The translations under genes and the position numbers were made by a program. 21,679 bases of DNA. Origin: an uncultured Haloferula sp. (GTDB lineage Bacteria; Verrucomicrobiota; Verrucomicrobiae; Verrucomicrobiales; Akkermansiaceae). The notes below the pieces were generated by a model. It was not told the origin of the DNA and searched no databases. It saw only the letters and a program-made list of their open reading frames with translations. Below, in pieces: positions 16,016-21,679 of the stretch (the stretch's first letter is position 1; the number at the start of each line of letters is the position of its first letter). Location of the stretch: the NCBI GenBank assembly GCA_946885645.1, contig CAMPGU010000034.1:1-21679 (forward strand). The letters run 5' to 3'.

Positions 16016-17140
16016 TTAGGAGAGGGTCCACTCCGGCAGCCTCACGATCTCGCCGCCCTTCAGCGCGGATTCGTGGGCGAGAATGCCGGTGCAGGTGATG
16101 TTCGCGCTCTGGACGGCATTCGGATAGGCATCCGTGCCGGTCTGGAGCATTTTCACGAACTGGTGGACAAGGTGCGGATGGCTGCCGCCGTGGCCGGAGC
16201 CCTGTACGAAGGAAAGGTGCTCCTCGCCGGTCTCGCCGCCATAGACGCCGCCCTTGGTGAAAAGTTGGATTTCTTCCGGCAGGTAGTGGGCGAAGTCCGG
16301 GCATTCCACCTCTTCCGGGATCTCCGGCTCGGGCTTCTTCGCCGTATGGATCACGAGCGGGTCGTGCTCGATCAGCGGCCATTCCACGGACTTTTTCGTG
16401 CCATAGACCTCGAAGGATTCGCGGTACTGGCGTGCCACGTCGAAGAGCGAGCGGACCACCTGCGCTGACAGGTCGCTGTCCTTCATCTTGATGTGGCAGG
16501 TCTCGATCGCGAAAGGCGAGCCGTAGCAGGCGTGCATCTCTTCGGCGATCGTGCCGGAGCCGAAGCAGGAAACATACTCCGCCTGACTGCCCATGAGGCC
16601 GAGGATGGGGCCCACGCAGTGGGTGGCGTAGTACATCGGCGGCAGGCCGGGCCAGTAGCCGGGCCATCCTTCCATGTCCTGCTGGTGGGTCGCGCGGAGG
16701 AACTGGACCTTGCCGAGCTCGCCCTTTTCGTAGAGCTCCTTCATGAAGAGGAACTCGCGGGCATAGACCACGGTTTCCATCATCATGTATTTCAGCCCGG
16801 TCTCCTTGCAGAGATCGATGATCTGCTTGCACTCGTCGAGGCTGGTGGCCATCGGGACCGTGCAGGCGACGTGCTTGCCCGCTTTCAGTGCCTGGATCGA
16901 CTGCTTTCCGTGGTCGGGGATCGGCGAGTTGATGTGGACGGCGTGGACGTCCGGATCGGCCAGAAGGTCGTCGTAGGAAGTGTAACGCTTCGAGATGCCG
17001 AACTTGTCGCCCACTTCATCCAGCTTCGACTGGGTCCGTTGGCAAATCGCATACATGTTCACGCCCTTCAGGCGCTGGTAGATCGGGATGAATTCGGCTC
17101 CGAAGCCGAGGCCTACGATGGCGATGTTGATGTCACTCAT
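16016..17140 (-). CDS. Gfo/Idh/MocA family NAD(P)-dependent oxidoreductase
   Basis: A 374-residue sugar dehydrogenase-type protein. The N-terminal Rossmann fold starts with AIVGLGFGAEF (7-17). The usual EKP motif region reads CTVPMA (93-98), so the conserved Lys of typical dehydrogenases is replaced by Val. His174 in ATHCVGP lies in the catalytic-His region. The ATG at 17138-17140 places the Rossmann strand at the very N-terminus, as normal. It follows the epimerase gene by 56 bases on the same strand and ends in a strong terminator, so the two form an operon likely to handle an unusual sugar, inositol or sugar acid. The lost Lys raises doubt about ordinary dehydrogenase chemistry. Substrate unknown. 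Confidence 0.88.
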   Translation of the reverse strand: MSDINIAIVGLGFGAEFIPIYQRLKGVNMYAICQRTQSKLDEVGDKFGISKRYTSYDDLLADPDVHAVHINSPIPDHGKQSIQALKAGKHVACTVPMATSLDECKQIIDLCKETGLKYMMMETVVYAREFLFMKELYEKGELGKVQFLRATHQQDMEGWPGYWPGLPPMYYATHCVGPILGLMGSQAEYVSCFGSGTIAEEMHACYGSPFAIETCHIKMKDSDLSAQVVRSLFDVARQYRESFEVYGTKKSVEWPLIEHDPLVIHTAKKPEPEIPEEVECPDFAHYLPEEIQLFTKGGVYGGETGEEHLSFVQGSGHGGSHPHLVHQFVKMLQTGTDAYPNAVQSANITCTGILAHESALKGGEIVRLPEWTLS

Positions 17141-17196
17141 GGGTTGGGAAGCAGCAGATATAAAAGCAGTTCGCGGAGGGATGCGAGAGAGATTCC

Positions 17197-18093
17197 TCAG
17201 GGGGCGGCGGCGAGTGCCGGGACTTTGACGGCGGCGGCCGGTTGATCGAAGAGATCGCGGAGGAAGGCCAGTCCGCGCGCGGCGAATTCGTCCTGGGTGG
17301 GCGTGAAACGTTTCCAGATGCACACGGCACCCGCCAGATCTCGGTTATCGGGGGTGAAGGATTCGATCACCACGGCTCCGGAGTAACCGATGTCGGCGAG
17401 CGCCTCGCGGAAATCCTGCCAAGGGGTGAGCCCGGTGCCCGTCACGCCGCGGTGGTTCTCGCTCACCTGCACGTGGATGAGATCGTCGCCCGCGTGGCGG
17501 ATCGCCTCGCCGATGTCGGATTCCTCGATGGTCATGTGGAAGGTGTCGATCATCGCCTTCGCGGCGGGGTGATCGATCGAGCGGACCAAGCGGATGGTGT
17601 CGGCGGTGGTATTGACGAGGTCGCTCTCGAAACGGTTGATCGCTTCGATCGCCAGCTTCAGGCCGCGGTTCCCGGCCTCGGCGGCCACGGTGCGCAGTTC
17701 GGTGGCGGCGAGGTCCCACTCGCGCCGCCGCTCGTCCGGGGGAAGCTGCCGCGCTTTCCCCACTTGGGCATACATCGGTCCCGCGATAAACGGTACGCCG
17801 AGAGCCTCCGCCAGGTCCATCAGGCGGGAAAGATAGGCCCGCGTATTCGCCCGGACCGCCGCATCGGGGTGGGTAAGGTCGCGTCCGGGGCCGAAGGCAC
17901 CGCAAAGGTAAGGGGTCAGGCCGGTTTCCTCCAGGATCGGGCGGATCTTCTCCGGATCGACCAGGTCGGGATCTTCGATGGGCAATTCTACCGCACCGAA
18001 TCCGAGGCGGGAGATGCTACGGAGAAGCTCGCCCTGATCCGAGGAAAAGGGCGAGGTCCACAACCAGGTGCTGGCTCCAAAGGTGACGCTCAT
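17197..18093 (-). CDS. Sugar epimerase/isomerase, D-tagatose 3-epimerase-like TIM barrel
   Basis: A 298-residue xylose isomerase-like TIM barrel. Landmarks match the ketose 3-epimerase (D-tagatose/D-psicose) branch: Glu150 and Glu156 in IEAINRFE, Asp183 and His186 in IDTFHM, Arg215 in SENHRG, and Glu244 in VIESF. These family residues bind the metal (150, 183, 209, 244) and substrate (156, 186, 215). Position 209, normally a metal-binding His, is Gln here (codon CAG, 17467-17469). The protein probably isomerises or epimerises a free sugar in the cytoplasm. It is the first gene of an operon with the Gfo/Idh oxidoreductase. The ATG at 18091-18093 gives the normal VTFGASTW start. Substrate is not predictable. 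Confidence 0.85.
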   Translation of the reverse strand: MSVTFGASTWLWTSPFSSDQGELLRSISRLGFGAVELPIEDPDLVDPEKIRPILEETGLTPYLCGAFGPGRDLTHPDAAVRANTRAYLSRLMDLAEALGVPFIAGPMYAQVGKARQLPPDERRREWDLAATELRTVAAEAGNRGLKLAIEAINRFESDLVNTTADTIRLVRSIDHPAAKAMIDTFHMTIEESDIGEAIRHAGDDLIHVQVSENHRGVTGTGLTPWQDFREALADIGYSGAVVIESFTPDNRDLAGAVCIWKRFTPTQDEFAARGLAFLRDLFDQPAAAVKVPALAAAP

Positions 18094-18131
18094 GGCTTTC
18101 TTGAAGCGTAGGGATATGCCCGCGGACAGCT

Positions 18132-18160
18132 ATGACGAAAATGGTCGCATCGTGTATGAT
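18132..18160 (+). promoter_or_regulatory. Candidate sigma-70-type promoter for the folP-like gene
   Basis: ATGACG (18132-18137) and TATGAT (18155-18160) match the -35 and -10 consensus at four and five of six positions, with an ideal 17-base gap. Transcription would start near 18167, giving a leader of about 140 bases before the GTG start. This is a consensus match only. Confidence 0.4.
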
Positions 18161-18179
18161 TCTCCCAGCAAGTGTGACA

Positions 18180-18189
18180 TGACATGTCA
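18180..18189. promoter_or_regulatory. TGACATGTCA palindrome, candidate operator
   Basis: A perfect 10-bp palindrome directly follows another TGACA half-site (18175-18179). It lies just downstream of the candidate start point near 18167, where a bound repressor would block transcription. The regulator is unknown. Confidence 0.35.
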
Positions 18190-18245
18190 TTTTTCCCCGT
18201 CCATTCGCCCCGCAATTCCCGAAAGGGGGTAGGAAGACGCGGCGG

Positions 18246-18267
18246 ATCTCCGGGGTCTTCCGGAGAT
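18246..18267 (+). other. Leader hairpin upstream of the folP-like gene
   Basis: ATCTCCGG (18246-18253) and CCGGAGAT (18260-18267) form a perfect 8-bp stem with a 6-base loop, about 40 bases before the GTG start. Only three U residues follow, so termination is doubtful; a translational or mRNA-stability role is possible. Confidence 0.35.
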
Positions 18268-18306
18268 TTCCGTTCCCGAGCCGGGTTTTCCGGATTGAAT
18301 CCTCCC

Positions 18307-19173
18307 GTGATCTGGAAGCTGCCAAACCGGCAAATCGTCTTTCCCGGACGTCCTTTGATTATGGGGATCGTGAACGTCAACGACGACTCCTTCTCCGGCG
18401 ACGGCACGCTGGAGATCGATGCCACGCTTGCCCGCGCGAAGCGGCAGGCGGAGGAAGGGGCGGACATCATCGACGTGGGGGCGGAGAGCGCACGGACCAA
18501 CCGCGCCGCGATCCCCGTGGAAGAGGAGATCCTGCGCTTCCACGGCTTTCTCCGGCGCTGGCCGGAGGTGCTGGCGCAGGCGCGGCCGAGGGATGAGAGC
18601 CAGGTCTGGCCCCCGGTGCTTTCGGCGAATACGTGGCGGCCGGAAGCGGTCGAGGCGGTGCTGCCGCATCAGGTCGAATTCATCAACGACATGGGAGGTC
18701 TGCCGGATGACCGGAATGCCCGCCTCTGCGCCGCGGCGGGGGCATCGCTTCTCGTCATGCACTCCGTCGGGGAGCCGAAGGTACCGCATTTCCACCAGCA
18801 GTGGGACGATGTGATGGCCGCCATCGGGGCATTCTTCGAAGCGAAGATCGCCGTGGCGAGGGAGGCCGGCCTGCCTCGCGAATCGCTGGTGATCGATCCG
18901 GGGATTGATTTTGCCAAGCAACGGGACGACAACCTCGCCGTCCTCAGGGATCTGGAGCGCCTCCACCGCTTCGGGCTGCCGGTGCTCGTTCCCGTGGGGA
19001 GGAAAACGGTGATCGGTGATGTCCTGAATCTTCCCGAGCCCACGGATCGCGATGCCGGCACGGTGGCCTGCGTTTCTGCCGCCATGCGGCGTGGAGCTCA
19101 GATCCTGCGGGTTCACGACGTGCGCGGCGCGTGGCAGGGCGTGAAGACGCTGGAAGCTATTTCGAGGCGCTAG
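18307..19173 (+). CDS. Divergent dihydropteroate synthase homologue (FolP-like)
   Basis: A 288-residue pterin-binding TIM barrel. DHPS landmarks in order: MGIVNVNDDSF (19-29; family MGILNVTPDSF), DVGAESARTN (56-65; family DVGGESTRPG), INDMGG (126-131), MHSVGEP (151-157), DPGIDFAK (197-204), VGRKTVIG (230-237; family SRK) and RVHDVRG (268-274). Pterin-site Asn24, Asp128, Asp197, Lys233 and Arg268 are kept. Residues lining the p-aminobenzoate pocket differ: Ala62 and Thr64 in place of Thr and Pro, and Gly231 in place of Ser. It is either the organism's folate enzyme in divergent form or a paralogue with another substrate. The GTG at 18307 is chosen because DHPS proteins begin just before the WKL..IVFP strand; an ATG at 18184 would add 41 low-complexity residues. 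The last 17 bases overlap the convergent gene. Confidence 0.8.
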   Translation: MIWKLPNRQIVFPGRPLIMGIVNVNDDSFSGDGTLEIDATLARAKRQAEEGADIIDVGAESARTNRAAIPVEEEILRFHGFLRRWPEVLAQARPRDESQVWPPVLSANTWRPEAVEAVLPHQVEFINDMGGLPDDRNARLCAAAGASLLVMHSVGEPKVPHFHQQWDDVMAAIGAFFEAKIAVAREAGLPRESLVIDPGIDFAKQRDDNLAVLRDLERLHRFGLPVLVPVGRKTVIGDVLNLPEPTDRDAGTVACVSAAMRRGAQILRVHDVRGAWQGVKTLEAISRR

Positions 19174-19882
19174 AGGATTGCTTGGCCTTCTCGATCGCGG
19201 CCTTCAGTTCTTCCTCGTCGATCAGGAGATCCTCGGCCTCCGGTCGCTTGGAGAAGCCCTCCAGCCATGCTTCGGCTTCGGCTGGATTCTGGAGCGCCAG
19301 GCTGTAGATCATGATCGGAAGGATTTCCTCCACTTCGGTTTCCATCGGATCTTCCAGCGCACGTTCGATTTCAGCATCCAAGGCCCGCGACCCGCGGAGC
19401 TGGATATCCCGTCCCAGAAGGGGCAGGGCTACGAGGGCCTCCAGGACCGCCGCATCTTCCGAGGAATCGTCGTTGGCCCGCGCCACATCCTTCAGCTCGG
19501 TAATGTCGGCCTCCGTGGTCTTTTCCAGCGAGCTCATGATGTGGCTCAATTTGCCGAGGTCGAAGAGGAGCAGCTCCGAATTGCTGCCATCCTCCAGCTC
19601 GAGATTTTGATCGTTCCAGGACGCCACGATATCGCGCAGCGCGTCCGCGAGGGGACCTTGCTTTTTCCCGCCGGAGGAGCCGCGGTTGGACCTCTTGCCG
19701 CTGCCTTTGGCGGCGGAGGCCGTTGCTTCCGTCCCGCCCGGAGATCCGTTAGCTCCTCCCGCGGCCGCGCCGGATTTACCCCCGGAGGCACCCTCCGCCG
19801 AGGATCCCTGGGAAAGACGTCCTCCGAAAAAGCCCGCCAAGGCGCAGGCCAGTGACATCGCGATCGCGCCGGATAACTTCAT
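19157..19882 (-). CDS. Hypothetical exported protein with low-complexity linker
   Basis: A 241-residue protein that I do not recognise. Residues 4-21 form a signal peptide or membrane anchor (hydrophobic, ending in FFGG). A Gly/Ser/Ala/Lys-rich disordered linker follows (about 24-76). A predicted helical domain rich in Glu, Leu and Ala (about 77-230) comes next, with repeated acidic helices and a Glu-Ala-Glu-Ala-Trp block near 201-205; the C-terminus is Lys/Ser-rich. There are no cysteines or histidines suggesting an active site after the signal. It starts 32 bases after the xylulokinase stop on the same strand, so it may be co-transcribed, and it overlaps the folP-like gene by 17 bases at the 3' end. 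The ATG at 19880-19882 gives the signal peptide; longer starts add arginine-rich shadow sequence. Confidence 0.7.
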   Translation of the reverse strand: MKLSGAIAMSLACALAGFFGGRLSQGSSAEGASGGKSGAAAGGANGSPGGTEATASAAKGSGKRSNRGSSGGKKQGPLADALRDIVASWNDQNLELEDGSNSELLLFDLGKLSHIMSSLEKTTEADITELKDVARANDDSSEDAAVLEALVALPLLGRDIQLRGSRALDAEIERALEDPMETEVEEILPIMIYSLALQNPAEAEAWLEGFSKRPEAEDLLIDEEELKAAIEKAKQSSSASK

Positions 19883-19914
19883 GGCGCGATTCTCTGCCCG
19901 GATCGCCCGGGAGT

Positions 19915-21450
19915 CTATGCGGAAAGCAGCGACTTGTAGGCCGCCAGCGCCCGCTCGTAGGTCCCTGAAGCGGAGGAGGCAGGCTCGAGGCGTGAATCCG
20001 CGGCGGGCTTGCAGAAGGTTTCCTGCAGCGTGTCCAAGCCGTGGCCGCAGGCGTGCGCGGCGCGGATCGCCGCACCGAGTGCGGCGCCGTTTGCGACCGC
20101 GAAGCGCTCCACCGGCGCCTGGAAAACGTCCGCCACGAGCTGGGCGATCCCGTTGTTCTGCGAGGCTCCGCCGGTCAGGCGGATCAACTCCGCCTCCACG
20201 CCGATCCACTGGCTGTGGAGGCGCATGTTCAGGAATTGCCCCTCCAGCAGCGCCCGGATCTGGACCGGAGCCGGCTCGCTCTCCGGGAAATTCCGCACCG
20301 GCCCGTCGAAATCGCGGCGCGGCGTGATCTCGGGCCCGAAGAAAGGCAGCATGACCTTACCGTCGTTTCCGGGCGGGGTTTTCGCCAGGCCTTCCGCATC
20401 GAAGGCGGACCAATCCGCCTCCAGCGCGTCCCGGAGGGCCTCGCGGGCCAAGGAACCGTTGCGGAAGCAGATCAGGGACATGAAGCCACCGGCCGGGTTC
20501 CCGAAGACATGGCCGAAACCCTGCGGGTCGGTCACCGGCCTCTCCATCGCCGCAAAGAAAGTGTCCGAGGTGCCCAGCGAGATGACGATGGTGCCCGGGG
20601 AGCTCGCACCCATGCCCACCAGGGACGAGGGATTGTCGCCGGTCGAAAGCACAACGAGACAGCCGGGCGAGATGCCGTATTTCTCCACAAAATAGGGCGA
20701 CACGGGGCCGGCGACATTGGACGAGGGGGCCACCGGCGGCAGCTTCGCGCGCAGGCCGGGAGCGGTGGCATCCAGCAGCCCTTGGTCCCAATCGAGCGCT
20801 TCCAGATCGAGCAGGTTCATCCCCGCGCCGTCGCCGTAGTCGATGGCGAGGGTTTTCCCGGCGAGGATCGAGCCAATGAAGGAGCTGACCAGATGGATCG
20901 TGGCGGTGCGGTCATAAGCCCCCGGGTCCTCTTTGAAAAAGCGGCGGATCTGCGGGCCGGTGAAACGTTCGATGGGGATTGATCCCGAGCGTCTGCAGAC
21001 TTCGCCGGCTCCACCGAGAGCGGCCGCGATTTCCCTGCACTCCGCTCCGGTGGAAGTGTCCATCCAGATGGGCGCTGTCGCCCGCGTGAGGGCTTCCGCG
21101 AGCTGCCCTTCCAGCGATTCCGCCGCGGAGAGCGAGTTCAGGCGCTTCTCGAGCGTCCCGTCGAAATAGACCGAGCCGTGCTGCTGGCCGGAGCATGCCA
21201 CCGCTTCGATTCGCCCGAGATCGAAGCCATCCGCGAGCTTCTCGAACACGAGATCCAGCGCCTCCATCCACATCCGCGGGTCGGCATGGACCTCGCCGTT
21301 CTTCCCTCCGGGCAGGAAGCCGCTGGGAGACTTGTAAGCGGGCAGGGCGGCACCGAAATTCACCGAGACCTCGCGCACCACGGTGCCGCTGGAGGGATCG
21401 ATGACGATGGCGGAAAGCGACTGGGTCGAGGAATCGAGGCCGAGGAACAT
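19915..21450 (-). CDS. xylB: Xylulokinase-like FGGY sugar kinase, eukaryotic XYLB type
   Basis: A 511-residue FGGY kinase. The phosphate-binding start is LGLDSSTQS (3-11), GQQHGS is at 88-93, WMDTST at 129-134, and the IDYGDGAGMNLLDL block runs from 203 to 216. The catalytic Asp is probably Asp272 in STGDNPSSL, followed by SLGTSDTFF (291-299) and the ATP-site LTGGASQNN (425-433). The order and wording of these blocks, including ERFTGPQI (161-168) and LVSSF (187-191), follow animal-type xylulokinase (XYLB) more closely than E. coli XylB. It should phosphorylate D-xylulose or a related ketose with ATP in the cytoplasm. The start ATG at 21448-21450 immediately precedes the phosphate-binding strand. 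It may be co-transcribed with the 45-codon gene upstream and the exported protein downstream. Exact sugar uncertain. Confidence 0.88.
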   Translation of the reverse strand: MFLGLDSSTQSLSAIVIDPSSGTVVREVSVNFGAALPAYKSPSGFLPGGKNGEVHADPRMWMEALDLVFEKLADGFDLGRIEAVACSGQQHGSVYFDGTLEKRLNSLSAAESLEGQLAEALTRATAPIWMDTSTGAECREIAAALGGAGEVCRRSGSIPIERFTGPQIRRFFKEDPGAYDRTATIHLVSSFIGSILAGKTLAIDYGDGAGMNLLDLEALDWDQGLLDATAPGLRAKLPPVAPSSNVAGPVSPYFVEKYGISPGCLVVLSTGDNPSSLVGMGASSPGTIVISLGTSDTFFAAMERPVTDPQGFGHVFGNPAGGFMSLICFRNGSLAREALRDALEADWSAFDAEGLAKTPPGNDGKVMLPFFGPEITPRRDFDGPVRNFPESEPAPVQIRALLEGQFLNMRLHSQWIGVEAELIRLTGGASQNNGIAQLVADVFQAPVERFAVANGAALGAAIRAAHACGHGLDTLQETFCKPAADSRLEPASSASGTYERALAAYKSLLSA

Positions 21451-21526
21451 GCCATCCAGAAACCAGAAGCGATAGGGCGGACGCCAGAAGGAAACATGGC
21501 ATGGTGCCGGTCCCGATGACGCATTC

Positions 21527-21664
21527 CTACAAGCCGAGCTCGGAGCGGAGGGAGTCGAAAAGCTCGTCGCGGGGAGCGGGAGTGACGGGTTTGCGCTTGC
21601 GAGGCTTGGCCGAGGAGCGGGCGGGCTTCGCCTCCCGGCTTTGTTTGGAAAGGCGGGTTTTCAT
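21527..21664 (-). CDS. Small basic protein, 45 residues
   Basis: A short open frame from ATG (21662-21664) to TAG (21527-21529) encodes a 45-residue protein. The first 32 residues are very rich in Lys, Arg, Pro and Ser (repeated KP and RK pairs, probably disordered and able to bind nucleic acid). The last 13 (DELFDSLRSELGL) would form an acidic amphipathic helix. This two-part composition and the clean spacing of 76 bases before the xylulokinase start on the same strand suggest a real gene. There is no Shine-Dalgarno sequence, and I recognise no family. It could also be chance in GC-rich DNA. Confidence 0.45.
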   Translation of the reverse strand: MKTRLSKQSREAKPARSSAKPRKRKPVTPAPRDELFDSLRSELGL

Positions 21665-21679
21665 GGCTGAGGGAGGGAG

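Noticed and set aside
18184..18306. 41-residue N-terminal extension of the FolP-like protein
   Set aside because: Low-complexity Ser/Gly/Arg sequence containing a hairpin and a palindrome; DHPS proteins normally begin at the GTG chosen.

Overview
The window (about 21.7 kb, mostly high GC) looks like chromosomal DNA of a Verrucomicrobiota-type bacterium. That placement is an inference. It rests on an ECF sigma factor with a membrane-anchored C-terminal extension, Tat-exported enzymes, a Gfo/Idh oxidoreductase beside a sugar epimerase, an animal-like xylulokinase, and very few recognisable Shine-Dalgarno sequences. I found 18 supportable protein genes, no rRNA or tRNA, no CRISPR array and no insertion sequence.

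Region 1 (1-3912, minus strand): a glycogen synthase gene leads into a Tat-exported metallophosphoesterase (4-base GTGA overlap), which in turn overlaps a secreted HEFAH zinc metallopeptidase gene by 164 bases. The 261 bases beyond the peptidase hold no gene but several inverted repeats, including a 72-base imperfect palindrome.

Region 2 (4160-7716): a small envelope or glycolipid cluster. On the plus strand, a lipid A-type acyltransferase overlaps (ATGA) a membrane-anchored NodB-type deacetylase. On the minus strand, a family 2 glycosyltransferase overlaps (GTGA) a methyltransferase. The two pairs converge and share 44 bases of coding sequence.

Region 3 (7856-10511): queD for queuosine or deazapurine synthesis, then a 727-residue ABC/SMC-like ATPase gene of clearly lower GC than everything around it. 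This is the best candidate for laterally acquired DNA and probably for a single-gene defence system. Its P-loop lacks both usual glycines, and a separate C-terminal domain carries an Arg-x3-Glu plus His pattern.

Region 4 (10599-15952): an ECF sigma factor with a transmembrane segment and an extracytoplasmic LTxxQ-bearing domain, a Tat-exported manganese-type superoxide dismutase with a clear terminator, and a large SF1 (Upf1/Dna2-like) helicase ending in a degenerate endonuclease-like domain.

Region 5 (16016-21679): carbohydrate genes on the minus strand (small basic protein, xylulokinase, low-complexity exported protein; then epimerase and Gfo/Idh oxidoreductase), interrupted by a plus-strand divergent dihydropteroate synthase homologue. 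The kinase, epimerase and dehydrogenase could serve one sugar catabolic route, but they lie in two separate transcription units and the substrate cannot be read from sequence.
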